64,000 bases of DNA from Nocardioides sp. BP30 (GCF_029873215.1 NZ_CP123620.1:1922001-1986000); one strand, 5' to 3'; shown: positions 34,361-44,236, counted from the first letter of the stretch. Numbers and translations: made by a program. The notes: a model not told the origin generated them from the sequence alone.

Positions 34361-35589
34361 TGACGACGATGTATCCGCAGTTCCCGGCGCCGTCGGCGAA
34401 GGCGGAGCGCCTGTACGCCGAGATGATCGACTTCATGCAGGGCGAGGTCCTGCCCGCCGAGGCGACGTACGAGGCCTATCGCGAGGCGGTCGGCCCCGAG
34501 GACCACACCCTGCCGCCGGTGGTCGAGGAGCTGAAGGAGAAGGCGCGGGCCCGAGGCCTGTGGAACCTGTTCCTGCCTGCGGTCTCGGGCCTGACGCAGC
34601 TGGAGTACGCCGCGATCGCGGAGCTGTCGGGTTGGTCGCCCGACCTCGCTCCGGAGGCGATCAACTGCCAGGCCCCCGACACCGGCAACATGGAGCTCCT
34701 CCACCTCGTCGGGACGGAGGAGCAGAAGCAGCGGTGGCTGCAGCCGCTGCTCGAGGGCCGGATCCGATCCGCGTTCGCGATGACCGAGCCCGCGGTCGCC
34801 TCCTCCGACGCCACCAACATCGAGACCCGGATCGAGCGCGACGGCGACACCTACGTGATCAACGGACGCAAGTGGTGGATCACCGGCGCGGCGGATCCGC
34901 GGTGCGAGGTGCTGATCGTGATGGGCAAGACCGACCCGACGGCCCCCACCCACCGCCAGCAGTCGATGGTCATCGTCCCGACCGCCACGCCCGGCGTCGT
35001 GATCGAGAGGTCCTATCCCGTCTTCGGGCGCCAGGACCAGCACGGACACTGCGCCATCTCCTTCACCGACGTGCGCGTGCCGATCGCGAACATCCTCGGC
35101 GAGGAGGGCGGCGGCTTCGCCGCCGCGCAGATGAGACTCGGCCCCGGACGCATCCATCACGTCATGCGCGCTCTCGGCGCGGGTGAGCGGGCGCTGTCCC
35201 TGATGGTCGAGCGCGTGCAGCAGCGGGTGGCGTTCGGCAAGCCGCTCGCCGAGCAGGGCGCCATCCAGGAGCGGATCGCCGAGAGCCGCATCGAGCTCGA
35301 GCAGGCGAGGGCGCTGTGTCATCGTGCGGCGTACGCGGTCGACTCCGCGGGCAACAAGGCTGCCCGCCAGCTCATCTCCGCGGCCAAGGTCGCGGTGCCT
35401 CGAGCCGTCCTCAACGTCATCGACCGGGCGATCCAGGTCCACGGCGGGGCGGGCATCTCGGACGCGACCCCGCTCGCAGCCCTCTACGGCTGGCACCGCG
35501 CGATGCGGATCTTCGACGGTCCCGACGAGGTGCACCTCGCGACACTGGCACGCCACGAGCTCGGTAAGGAGCCGTTGTTCAAGGTCTGA
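34360..35589 (+). CDS. ACAD10/ACAD11-type acyl-CoA dehydrogenase
   Basis: A 409-residue flavoprotein closely resembling the dehydrogenase half of mammalian ACAD11: GLWNLFLPAVSGL, NCQAPDTGNMELLH, MTEPAVASSDATNIE, KWWITGA, GPGRIHHVMR, QVHGGAGISD and DGPDEVHLA. The usual EGT/GGT motif is DGP, as in ACAD11, where a 4-phosphoacyl-CoA is processed instead of simple dehydrogenation. The gene starts on the last base of the F420 reductase stop and overlaps the convergent ligase gene by 11 bases. A separate APH kinase lies 1.6 kb away. Confidence 0.88.
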   Translation: MTTMYPQFPAPSAKAERLYAEMIDFMQGEVLPAEATYEAYREAVGPEDHTLPPVVEELKEKARARGLWNLFLPAVSGLTQLEYAAIAELSGWSPDLAPEAINCQAPDTGNMELLHLVGTEEQKQRWLQPLLEGRIRSAFAMTEPAVASSDATNIETRIERDGDTYVINGRKWWITGAADPRCEVLIVMGKTDPTAPTHRQQSMVIVPTATPGVVIERSYPVFGRQDQHGHCAISFTDVRVPIANILGEEGGGFAAAQMRLGPGRIHHVMRALGAGERALSLMVERVQQRVAFGKPLAEQGAIQERIAESRIELEQARALCHRAAYAVDSAGNKAARQLISAAKVAVPRAVLNVIDRAIQVHGGAGISDATPLAALYGWHRAMRIFDGPDEVHLATLARHELGKEPLFKV

Positions 35590-37171
35590 GGAGAGCCGCG
35601 CGGACCTCCGCGCGGAGCTCCGCCTTGCGGACCTTGCCGATCGGTGTGCGGGGGAGGGCGTCGCGGACCTCGACGTACTCGGGGGTCTTCTGACGGGCGA
35701 GGCCGGCCTGGGCGAAATGGGCCTGGATCGTCTCGAGCGTCGGAGCATGGCCGGGTGCGGCGACGACGATGGCGCCCACCTTCTCGCCGTAGTACGGATC
35801 GGGTACGGCGACGGCCGCGGCGTCGATCACGCCGGGACAGCCGAGCAGCACGTCCTCCACCTCGCGGGACGAGATCGTCTCGCCGGCGCGGATGATCACG
35901 TCCTTGGCCCGATCGGTGATCGTGAGATAGCCCTCGCTGTCGAGGTGGCCGATGTCGCCGGTCCGCAGCCAGCGGCCGTCCTGGTCCTCGAGGAACGTCT
36001 CCGCGTCCAGGCTCGGATCCCGGTAACCGAGGAAGAGCTCGGGGCCGCGGGTGAGAACCTCGCCGTCGACGCCCCGCGGCACGTCGCGCATCCGCTCGTC
36101 GACGATCCGGACCTGGGTGCCCGGCGTCGGCAGACCGTCGGTGAACTGGCGCTTCTCGAGCGGGTCGCGCGCCGTGCCGGAGGAGATGGTCGGCTGCTCG
36201 GTCGAGCCGTAGCAGCGGAAGGCCCGGATCCCGAGCCGGTCGGCGCGGGCGACCAGCTCGGAGGGAACCGTCGCCGCCCCCACCAGGTACTCGTCGAGAC
36301 TGCCGAGCGGCGCGCCGGCCTCCAGGGCGTCGAGCAGCGTCGCGAGGTGGAGGGGCGTGCCCGAGGTCATCGTGACAGCTTGCGAGGCGATGAGGTCGAT
36401 CGCCACGTCCGGCTTCCAGCCGTCCATCACGACCGTCGGGGTGCCGAGCAGGAGGGGGCGCAGGATCGAGACCAGGCCCGCGACGTGGCCGAAGGGGAAC
36501 GAGATCAGGGCGACGGCATCCTCGCCCTGCCCCAGGATCGCCGGCTGACTCCGGATCTCCGCGAGCAGGCCCGCATGGCTGTGCTGGACGCCCTTGGGCG
36601 CTGACGTCGTGCCCGAGGTGTAGCTGAGGACGGCGACCGCGCCCTCGTCCGGCTCGACGGGCTCCAGGACGGCGCCGCTGACGGGATCGCCCATGGCATC
36701 GGACCACGCGACCGTGTCGGGGACGGCGCCGCCGATCATCACGACCGTCTCGACCGTCTCGACCTGGCGACGCAGCGACGGCACCCGCGCGGCGTAGTCG
36801 GTGCTGCCCCACCGGTCGACCATCACGATGGCCCGAGCACCGCTCTCGGCCAGGACGAACTCCACCTCGCGCGGGCCGTAGATGTGCACGATCGGGAGGA
36901 GCGTCGCACCGGTCAACAGGACCGCCTCGTAGGCGACGATCGCCTCCCGGCAGTTGGGCAGCTGGACGGCTACGACGTCACCGGGGCCGATGCCGCCGGC
37001 CTGGAGCCGACCCGCGACCCTGCGGGCCTCGTCGTACAGCTCGCCGACGGTCGCGGTGATACCTCGGCCGGGGGAGTGCACGTGGACGGTGCCGTCGGCG
37101 AAGCGGAGCGCGGCAGCGGTCAGCGCCGCGGGGAGGGTGTGGCCGGGTGCGGAGAGTTCTGAGCAGGTCAT
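35579..37171 (-). CDS. AMP-forming acyl-CoA ligase
   Basis: A 530-residue ANL-superfamily enzyme: SYTSGTTSAPKGV (P-loop A3), RCYGSTEQP (A5), WLRTGDIGHLD (A7) and a C-terminal PRTPIGKVRKAELR with the catalytic Lys. The region before A3 includes a full N-terminal domain. It activates a free carboxylic acid with ATP and CoA and is the entry enzyme for a CoA pathway. It is divergent from the APH/ACAD operon, with an operator copy at 37197-37222. The substrate is not predictable from sequence. Confidence 0.92.
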   Translation of the reverse strand: MTCSELSAPGHTLPAALTAAALRFADGTVHVHSPGRGITATVGELYDEARRVAGRLQAGGIGPGDVVAVQLPNCREAIVAYEAVLLTGATLLPIVHIYGPREVEFVLAESGARAIVMVDRWGSTDYAARVPSLRRQVETVETVVMIGGAVPDTVAWSDAMGDPVSGAVLEPVEPDEGAVAVLSYTSGTTSAPKGVQHSHAGLLAEIRSQPAILGQGEDAVALISFPFGHVAGLVSILRPLLLGTPTVVMDGWKPDVAIDLIASQAVTMTSGTPLHLATLLDALEAGAPLGSLDEYLVGAATVPSELVARADRLGIRAFRCYGSTEQPTISSGTARDPLEKRQFTDGLPTPGTQVRIVDERMRDVPRGVDGEVLTRGPELFLGYRDPSLDAETFLEDQDGRWLRTGDIGHLDSEGYLTITDRAKDVIIRAGETISSREVEDVLLGCPGVIDAAAVAVPDPYYGEKVGAIVVAAPGHAPTLETIQAHFAQAGLARQKTPEYVEVRDALPRTPIGKVRKAELRAEVRAALLRP

Positions 37172-37196
37172 CGCCGCCTACCGTAGCTCATGATAT

Positions 37197-37222
37197 GAAT
37201 AAATGAGTTAACTACTTCTGGA
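37197..37222. promoter_or_regulatory. Regulon palindrome, copy 3 (ligase / APH-ACAD operon)
   Basis: Core AATGAGTTAACTACTT (37202-37217) matches the consensus at 13/16, and the left half extends to GAATAAAT. Its right edge reaches the GGAGG ribosome site of the APH gene at 37220. Confidence 0.75.
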
Positions 37223-37228
37223 GGCGTT

Positions 37229-38275
37229 GTGGCACCGGACCAGTCGGTCGTCGACCTTGCGGCGGTGCGCCGCTGGATGGACGCGCGCGGCCTCGGGGAG
37301 GGCCCGCTCGAGCAGATCGCGGCGATGACCGGCGGCACGCAGAACATCATGCTGCGCTTCCGCCGGGCGGACCGTCCCTACGTCCTCCGGCGCGGACCGG
37401 AGCACCTGCGCAAGCACAGCAACGCCTCGATCATGCGCGAGTGCCGCGTCCTGGCGGGGCTGGGCGGTACGCCGGTCCCGCACCCGTCCTTCATCGCGGC
37501 GTGCGAGGACCCCTCGGTCCTCGCCGGCGCCGTGTTCTATCTGATGGAGCCGGTCGAGGGCTTCAACGCCGGCGTCGAGCTGCCCTCACCGCACGCGGAC
37601 GAGCCGAGCCTGCGGCACCGGATGGGCCTGGAGATGGCACGCTCGCTGGCCGCACTCGCCGAGGTCGACCACGAGGCGGTCGGCCTGGCCGGCTTCGGCA
37701 AGCCCGACGGCTTCCTCGAGCGTCAGGTCGGTCGGTGGCTCGGCGAGCTGGCGACGTACGACGACCTCGAGGGATATCCCGGGCCGGAGATCGGCGACGT
37801 CCAGGGGCTGGCGCGCTGGCTCGACGAACGTCGTCCCGCGCGCTTCGCTCCCGGCATCCTGCACGGCGACTACCACGCGTCCAACGTCATGTTCGCCCGC
37901 ACGGGCCCCGAGGTCGCCGCCATCGTCGACTGGGAGATGTCCACGATCGGCGATCCGCTCCTCGACCTGGGCTGGCTGCTCGCGACCTGGGACCTGCCCG
38001 GCGGGAGCGCCGACTTCGGCGGCAGGCTCATGGAGGCCGGCGGCGTCGCGACGCAGTCGGAGCTGGTCGAGGCGTACGCCGCGGCCGGCGGAGCGCGCCG
38101 CGATCTCGACCGGATGGACTGGTACGTCGTCCTGGCCTGTCTCAAGCTGGGGATCATCCTCGAGGGCACTCATGCGCGCGCCTGCGCGGGGCTGGCGCCC
38201 GTCGAGGTCGGAGATCGACTCCACGACGCGGCCGTCCGTCTCCTCGAGCGCGCCCAGTCCGTCATCGACGGCTGA
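37229..38275 (+). CDS. APH-family phosphotransferase (ACAD10/11 kinase-domain homologue)
   Basis: A 348-residue kinase starting at a GTG with GGAGG five bases upstream. The N-lobe contains GGTQNIMLRF; the catalytic HGDYHASN is at residues 212-219 and the metal-binding DWE at 234-236, followed by GDPLLDLGWLLATW. This is the subgroup fused to acyl-CoA dehydrogenase in mammalian ACAD10/11 and stand-alone in LvaA of Pseudomonas putida, where it phosphorylates 4-hydroxyacyl-CoA. An ACAD11-type gene follows 77 bases downstream, so the same chemistry is inferred. Confidence 0.87.
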   Translation: MAPDQSVVDLAAVRRWMDARGLGEGPLEQIAAMTGGTQNIMLRFRRADRPYVLRRGPEHLRKHSNASIMRECRVLAGLGGTPVPHPSFIAACEDPSVLAGAVFYLMEPVEGFNAGVELPSPHADEPSLRHRMGLEMARSLAALAEVDHEAVGLAGFGKPDGFLERQVGRWLGELATYDDLEGYPGPEIGDVQGLARWLDERRPARFAPGILHGDYHASNVMFARTGPEVAAIVDWEMSTIGDPLLDLGWLLATWDLPGGSADFGGRLMEAGGVATQSELVEAYAAAGGARRDLDRMDWYVVLACLKLGIILEGTHARACAGLAPVEVGDRLHDAAVRLLERAQSVIDG

Positions 38276-38352
38276 CCGTTTCCCGACCCGGCGGCGCCGG
38301 TCGCCCGTGCCGCCCTGAAGTTCCCGATGACGAGAGAAGAGGAAACCGACCG

Positions 38353-39507
<1,155 letters not shown>

Positions 39508-39510
39508 CCC

Positions 39511-39550
39511 AGGCGGCTGGTCCGGCCGCCTCAGCGCAGCCGGACCAGCC
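39511..39550. terminator. Bidirectional intrinsic terminator candidate
   Basis: A 12-bp stem (GGCTGGTCCGGC with its complement at 39539) around a 12-nt loop, overlapping an alternative 7-bp hairpin AGGCGGC/GCCGCCT. It lies at the convergent junction of the acyl-CoA dehydrogenase and thioesterase genes; there is no T-run, as is common in high-GC genomes. Confidence 0.6.
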
Positions 39551-40400
39551 CCTCCTGCATGGTGGTGGCGCACAGCGTGCCGGCTGCGTCGTAGATCTCG
39601 CCGTGGGCCAGTCCGCGCGCCCCGCCGGCCCACCGGCTCTCCTGCTCGTAGAGGAACCACTCGTCGACGCGCAGCGGTGCGTGGAACCAGACGGAATGGT
39701 TGATCGTGGCGTTCTGCAGGTTCGGATCCTGGATGGTGACCCCGTGCGGGTTGAGCACCGTGGCCAGCAGGAACAGGTCGCTGAGGTAGGTCATCGCGGC
39801 GGCCTCCTCGGCGCGTCCGGACGGCACCGGGCTGTGCGACCGCAGCCAGGCGCGCTGCCGTGGCTCGGTCGCCTCGCCGCGGGCGCCGAGCACGCGTCCC
39901 GGGGGCTCGGGGAAGCGGATGTCGACCCCGGCGGCGCTGCTCAGCCGGCGCAGCCACCCGAGGTTGTCGTCGTCGCCGACGAAGAGCTCCTCGGCGGGCA
40001 CCAGGCCCTCCGGCTCCGGCACCGTGGGACGTGGAGGCTGGTGGGACAGGCCCGGCTCGTCGGCCTGGAAGGAGGCCAGCATCGTGAAGATGACGCGCTC
40101 GTTCTGGCGGGCGTCGACCCTGCGGACGCTGAACGAGCCGCCGTCACGCACCTCCTCCACGAGGAACTCCGTGGCGACGGTCGTGTCGCCGGGCAGGAGG
40201 AAGTAGGTGTGGGCCGCGTGGATGTGCCGGTCCGCCGCGACGGTCCTGCTCGCCGCGAGCACCGCCTGGCCCGCCACCTCGCCGCCGTAGGTCCGCGTCC
40301 GTGCGCCGGGGTGGGCCCTGCCGCGGAAGTGTCCCGCGCCCAGCTCCTCCAGGGCGATCGTGTCGAGGATCGAGCCGGTCTCGGTGGTCTCCGCTGTCAT
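39531..40400 (-). CDS. tesB: Acyl-CoA thioesterase II
   Basis: A 289-residue double-hotdog thioesterase: FRGRAHPGARTRTYGGEVAGQ near the N-terminus (seen as TYGGEVAGQAVLAA), ARQNERVIFTMLASFQ, and the late DPNLQNATINHSVWFHAP and DEWFLYEQES segments of TesB. It hydrolyses acyl-CoA to prevent CoA depletion. The start lacks a Shine-Dalgarno sequence; a TAGACT -10 seven bases upstream of the ATG predicts a leaderless transcript, and an operator copy overlaps this promoter. A second TesB-like gene is at 60505. Confidence 0.9.
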   Translation of the reverse strand: MTAETTETGSILDTIALEELGAGHFRGRAHPGARTRTYGGEVAGQAVLAASRTVAADRHIHAAHTYFLLPGDTTVATEFLVEEVRDGGSFSVRRVDARQNERVIFTMLASFQADEPGLSHQPPRPTVPEPEGLVPAEELFVGDDDNLGWLRRLSSAAGVDIRFPEPPGRVLGARGEATEPRQRAWLRSHSPVPSGRAEEAAAMTYLSDLFLLATVLNPHGVTIQDPNLQNATINHSVWFHAPLRVDEWFLYEQESRWAGGARGLAHGEIYDAAGTLCATTMQEGLVRLR

Positions 40401-40407
40401 GCGAATC

Positions 40408-40433
40408 AGTCTAATGAGTTACCCGATTATCAG
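40408..40433. promoter_or_regulatory. Regulon palindrome, copy 4 (tesB promoter)
   Basis: Core AATGAGTTACCCGATT (40413-40428) matches the consensus at 13/16. It overlaps the stop codon of the upstream SDR gene (40430-40432) and the predicted -10 (AGTCTA on the plus strand) of tesB. Confidence 0.72.
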
Positions 40434-41179
40434 TACAGACCGCCGTCCACCCGGATCAGCGCCCCGGTCGTGTACGACGAGGCCGGGCTGGCGAGGTAGA
40501 GGGCGGTCGTCACGATCTCGGACGGGTCGCCGGGCCGCCCCGCGGCGCTGCGGCTGTGCTGCCGGGCCTCCTCGGGCCAGGCGTCGGCGATGTCGGTCAG
40601 GAACGGTCCTGCGGAGATCGTGTTCACCCGGACCGAGGGTCCGTACTCCCGTCCGAACACCCCGGCGAGGGTGTTCAGCGCCGCCTTCGAGCCGGCGTAC
40701 GGCCCGAAGAGCGGCGCCGGGAACAGCGCGCCCGAGGACGACACGTTGATGATGGAGCCTCCGTGGCCCGCCGCCATCCGAGCGCCGACCTGCGCGCCCA
40801 GCCGGAACGGGCCCTTGAAGTTCACGGCGACGACCTTGTCGAAGAGCTCCTCGCTGGTCTCGCTCGAGGACGGCGCCACCGGGGACATCCCGGCATTGTT
40901 CACCAGCACGTCGACGCGGCCGAAGCGCTGGTAGGCCGCCTCGACGAGCGCGTCGATCTCCGACCAGCGCCCGACATGGCACGCCACCGCGAGGGCTCGG
41001 CGGCCGCGGGCCTGGATCTGCTCCGCCACCTGCTCGCAGGCGGCGAGCTTGCGACTCGTCACGACGACGTCCGCGCCGTGATCGGCGAAGGCCAGGGCGA
41101 TCTCGCGACCGAGGCCCCGGCTCCCGCCCGTCACGAGTGCGACCTTGCCGGTGAGGTCGAAGAGGTCGGTCGTGGTCAC
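40430..41179 (-). CDS. Short-chain dehydrogenase/reductase
   Basis: A 249-residue SDR starting at a GTG that overlaps the acyl-CoA dehydrogenase stop (GTGA). Classical motifs: TGGSRGLG, NNAG, catalytic Ser in INVSSSGALFPA and YAGSK. Lacking an acidic residue after beta-2 (TSRKLAA), it should prefer NADP(H). It would oxidise or reduce a hydroxy- or ketoacyl intermediate together with the upstream ACAD11-like enzyme. It resembles LvaD-like SDRs in context only. Confidence 0.9.
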   Translation of the reverse strand: MTTTDLFDLTGKVALVTGGSRGLGREIALAFADHGADVVVTSRKLAACEQVAEQIQARGRRALAVACHVGRWSEIDALVEAAYQRFGRVDVLVNNAGMSPVAPSSSETSEELFDKVVAVNFKGPFRLGAQVGARMAAGHGGSIINVSSSGALFPAPLFGPYAGSKAALNTLAGVFGREYGPSVRVNTISAGPFLTDIADAWPEEARQHSRSAAGRPGDPSEIVTTALYLASPASSYTTGALIRVDGGLY

Positions 41180-42465
41180 TCCTGCTCCTTCGCGCGGCGA
41201 GCGAGGGCGGCGGCTCGGCGGCTGGGGGAGTGCTCGGAGGGGAACAGTCCCTCGTGGGGGCTGTAGCCACGCAGCAGCTGCTTGGCGATCGTGCCCTGGT
41301 GCACCTCCGTCGGGCCGTCGGCCAGGGCGATCTGCGGGACCGCGGCCCACCAGTGGGCGAGCGGGGTCTCCAGCGTCGTCCCCAGCGAGCCGTGCAGATG
41401 GATCGCCCGCTCCACGATGTCGTGCATCACCCGGGCCATCTCGACCTTGCACATGGCGATGTCGAGGCGCGCGGCGCCATGCGGGAGGTTGTCGATCTTC
41501 CAGGCCGTCTGCAGCACCAGCAGGCGGAACTGCTCCAGCTGGATCCAGGAGTCGGCGATCATGCTCTGGACCGCCTGCTTGTCTGCGAGCCGCTCGCCCT
41601 GCGTGCGACGCGAGAGCGCTCGTTCGGCCATCATGTCGAAGGCCCGGCGACACACGCCGACCGTTCGCATCGCGTGATGGACCCGGCCCCCGCCGAGGCG
41701 TGACTGGGCGACCTTGAATCCCTCGCCGGGGCCGCCGAGCATCGCGTCCAGAGGCACCCGCACGTGCTGGTAGCGGATGTAGGCGTGGATGCCCTCGTCC
41801 AGGTCGTCCCGCTCGCCGAAGGTCGCTACGTTGCGCAGGATCTCGATGCCAGGTGTCTCGGCGGGCACCACGAACATCGACATCCGCTGGTAGGCCGGGG
41901 CGTCCGGGTCGGTGACGGCCATGACGATGAGGAACGACGCGAAGCGCGCGTTGGAGGAGAACCACTTCTCGCCGTCGATCACCCACTCGTCCCCGTCCCG
42001 CCAGGCGCGACAGGTGAACTCCTTGGGGTCGGCTCCCGCCTGCGGCTCGGTCATCGAGAAGCAGGAGACGATCTCGCCGTCGAGGAGGGGCTGGAGATAG
42101 CGCTCCTTCTGCTCCGCTGTCCCGTACATGGCGAGGATCTCGGCGTTCCCGGTGTCGGGGGCGGCCGTGCCGAACACGGTGGGGGCCCAGTAGGACCGAC
42201 CCAGGATCTCGTTCATCAGCGCCAGGCGCAGCTGGCCGTAGCCCGGACCGCCGAGCTCGGGCCCCAGATGGCAGGCCCAGAGGCCGCGGGCCTTGACCTG
42301 CTCCTGCAACGGTCGCAGGAGCGAGCGCGCCTCCTCGTTGCCGACGTCGTACGGATCACCTCCGTGCGGATAGAGCACGTCGAGCGTCTCGCACTCGGTC
42401 CGCACGAACTCGGCGACCCAGTCGAGCTGCTCCTGGAAGTCTGGATCGGTGCTGAAGTCCCACAT
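41176..42465 (-). CDS. ACAD11-type acyl-CoA dehydrogenase
   Basis: A 429-residue flavoprotein with GTAAPDTGNAEILAMYG, FSMTEPQAGADPKEF, KWFSSNA, GGGRVHHAMRTVGV, HLHGSLGTTLETPL and ADGPTEVHQG. The DGPTEVH ending again marks the ACAD10/11 type. A C-terminal tail of about 35 basic residues is extra. It is preceded by an AGGAGC ribosome site and is divergent from an APH kinase at 42542; both flank the AGAATnnCATTCT operator of a nearby TetR. This is the second kinase/dehydrogenase set. Confidence 0.88.
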   Translation of the reverse strand: MWDFSTDPDFQEQLDWVAEFVRTECETLDVLYPHGGDPYDVGNEEARSLLRPLQEQVKARGLWACHLGPELGGPGYGQLRLALMNEILGRSYWAPTVFGTAAPDTGNAEILAMYGTAEQKERYLQPLLDGEIVSCFSMTEPQAGADPKEFTCRAWRDGDEWVIDGEKWFSSNARFASFLIVMAVTDPDAPAYQRMSMFVVPAETPGIEILRNVATFGERDDLDEGIHAYIRYQHVRVPLDAMLGGPGEGFKVAQSRLGGGRVHHAMRTVGVCRRAFDMMAERALSRRTQGERLADKQAVQSMIADSWIQLEQFRLLVLQTAWKIDNLPHGAARLDIAMCKVEMARVMHDIVERAIHLHGSLGTTLETPLAHWWAAVPQIALADGPTEVHQGTIAKQLLRGYSPHEGLFPSEHSPSRRAAALARRAKEQE

Positions 42466-42496
42466 GTCCTGCTCCTGTCATTGCGTTCTCGTAATC

Positions 42497-42511
42497 TAGA
42501 ATGGCATTCTG
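42497..42511. promoter_or_regulatory. TetR operator candidate (AGAAT box 1)
   Basis: AGAATGGCATTCT is a perfect 13-bp palindrome between the divergent dehydrogenase (42465) and kinase (42542) genes. The related CAGAATCTCGTTCTG lies at 44181 in front of the TetR gene, so one protein probably binds both. Confidence 0.72.
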
Positions 42512-42541
42512 ATCATGACAAGAGGCGGATATGGAGGCGGC

Positions 42542-43549
42542 ATGAGGATCGAGCATGGTGAGTCGGAGGCGATGCTGGCCGAGCGGGTGGCGCGCAGTGT
42601 GGCGCGCTGGCACCCCGAGGAGCGTCTCCTCGAGGTGTCGCCCCTGACCGGCGGGGCATCGAGCCTGACCTACCGGGTGCGCCTGGCGGACAGCGCTCCG
42701 GTGGTGCTCAAGGTCGCCCCGGCCGGGCTGCCGCCGGTCCGCAACCGGGACGTGCTCCGCCAGGCGCGACTTCTCGAGGCGCTCGAGGGGACGGCGGTCA
42801 AGGTCCCGCGCGCCCTCTTCGCCGATGCCGGCGAGCCGCCCGCCGTCCCGCCCTACTTCGCGATGGACTGGGTCGAGGGCGAATGCGTCGAGCCGGTCCT
42901 GGTCGCCGCGGACGAGCGGCCGCCGGCTGCCGACGTACGACGGCGCGCGCTGTCGGCCGCCGCGGAGCTCGCCGTCCTCCATGCCGTCGACCCGCAGACG
43001 ATCGGACTGTCCGACGAGCCGGTCGTGACCCTGGAGGAGGAGATCGATCGCTGGGCCAGGGCGTTCGAGACGGTTCCGGCCGACCTCCAGGGCAGGAACC
43101 TCGCAGCAGCCGCAGCGCTGCGTGCGTCGGTCCCCGCGGCGATGGCTCCGGCGATCACGCACGGGGACTACCGACTCGGCAACACCCTGTGCTCCGAGGG
43201 AGTGGTGACGGCGATCATCGACTGGGAGATCTGGTCACTGGGCGATCCGCGCCTCGATGTCACCTGGCTGACGTACTTCACCGACGAGGCGGCCCATCCG
43301 GCGGCGTCCCCGGACGGTCCGGTGGGGACTCCGTCGCGCAGCGACCTGATCGCGGCGTACAGCGCGGCCGCGGGCCATGCGCTCGCGGACATGGACTGGT
43401 TCGACACGTTGGCGACGTACAAGGAGGCTGCGGCGACGGCACTGCTCCTCAAGCGGGCCCGGAGCGGTGGCGCGCTGCCGGCGCCGATGGCGCGGATGGC
43501 GGGCGCCATCACCCTCATGGTCGAGGACGTGATCCGTCGGCTCGGGTGA
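42542..43549 (+). CDS. APH-family phosphotransferase (second ACAD11-kinase homologue)
   Basis: A 335-residue kinase. The ATG at 42542 is chosen over one at 42515 because GGAGG lies just upstream. Visible residues: P-loop-like LTGGASSLTYRV, ATP-anchoring Lys57 in VVLKVAP, HGDYRLGN (207-214) and IDWEIWSLGDPRLD (DWE 227-229). It belongs to the same APH subgroup as the gene at 37229 but differs in its loops. It is divergent from an ACAD11-type gene and overlaps the convergent TetR gene by 35 bases. Phosphorylation of a 4-hydroxyacyl-CoA is inferred. Confidence 0.86.
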   Translation: MRIEHGESEAMLAERVARSVARWHPEERLLEVSPLTGGASSLTYRVRLADSAPVVLKVAPAGLPPVRNRDVLRQARLLEALEGTAVKVPRALFADAGEPPAVPPYFAMDWVEGECVEPVLVAADERPPAADVRRRALSAAAELAVLHAVDPQTIGLSDEPVVTLEEEIDRWARAFETVPADLQGRNLAAAAALRASVPAAMAPAITHGDYRLGNTLCSEGVVTAIIDWEIWSLGDPRLDVTWLTYFTDEAAHPAASPDGPVGTPSRSDLIAAYSAAAGHALADMDWFDTLATYKEAAATALLLKRARSGGALPAPMARMAGAITLMVEDVIRRLG

Positions 43550-44150
43550 CCGCGGCGATGAGGAAGGCGGTCAGGTGGTCGACGTCCTGCGGTGTGGGGG
43601 AGTGCTCGGACCAGACGAAGCTCTCCATCGCGGCGACCAGGGTCCCCGTGGCGGCGATGGCATCGCGCTCCGGGTCGGGGGAGCCCAGGTCGCGCACGAC
43701 CGGAAGGAGGAGAGCGGCCATGGTGTGGGCGAAGTCGTTGCGGCTGCGGTGGCTCTCCTCCGAGCCGCGGCGACCCAGGATGTTGCGCGTGCTCGTGCGC
43801 AGCTGCGGGCCATCGGCCTGCTTGAGCATGCCGGCGACGATGGCGCGCATCCTCTCCTCAGGCGTGGTGGCCTCGCCCATCCGGCGCTCGACGTAGGCGG
43901 CGACCCGCAGTCCGCCGTCCTCGGCGACGGCGGCGACGAACTCGTCCTTGCTGCCGAAGTATCGATAGAAGGCCTCGATCGAGACGCCCGCCTCGCGCAC
44001 GATGTCCGCGACCCGGGTGGGGCCGTCTCCGGCCAGCAGGTGGCGCCCGGCCTCGACGAGGCGGCTGACGTCGGCGCTCGCGGCCTCCTCGCGACGCTTG
44101 ATGCCGCGCCGGACGGCGTCCCTGGTGCGGGCGGCAGCGGGCGTGCTCAT
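43515..44150 (-). CDS. TetR-family transcriptional regulator
   Basis: A 211-residue regulator. The HTH is at about residues 20-70 (LVEAGRHLLAGDGPTRVADI, REAGVSIEAFYRYFGSKDEF), and the ligand domain follows (ERRMGEATTPEERMRAIV, MESFVWSEHSP). It lies between the APH kinase (convergent) and the fused dehydrogenase operon (divergent). AGAAT-type palindromes at 42497 and 44181 are its likely targets, giving autoregulation plus control of the kinase/dehydrogenase pair. Confidence 0.9.
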   Translation of the reverse strand: MSTPAAARTRDAVRRGIKRREEAASADVSRLVEAGRHLLAGDGPTRVADIVREAGVSIEAFYRYFGSKDEFVAAVAEDGGLRVAAYVERRMGEATTPEERMRAIVAGMLKQADGPQLRTSTRNILGRRGSEESHRSRNDFAHTMAALLLPVVRDLGSPDPERDAIAATGTLVAAMESFVWSEHSPTPQDVDHLTAFLIAAVTRADGSRPRP

Positions 44151-44180
44151 GGCGGGATCCTAGTCGAGACTCCGCGTGGT

Positions 44181-44195
44181 CAGAATCTCGTTCTG
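44181..44195. promoter_or_regulatory. TetR operator candidate (AGAAT box 2)
   Basis: CAGAATCTCGTTCTG has arms CAGAA/TTCTG and lies 31 bases upstream of the TetR start at 44150, close to the regulon palindrome at 44210. It matches box 1 at 42497. Confidence 0.62.
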
Positions 44196-44209
44196 TGCGG
44201 TGGCGTCGC

Positions 44210-44225
44210 AAACAGTTAACTGATA
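44210..44225. promoter_or_regulatory. Regulon palindrome, copy 5 (fused dehydrogenase operon)
   Basis: AAACAGTTAACTGATA matches the consensus at 14/16; the inner CAGTTAACTG is a perfect palindrome. It lies 11 bases before the ATG of the operon head, which has no clear Shine-Dalgarno sequence. Confidence 0.8.
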
Positions 44226-44236
44226 CAACTGTTGTT

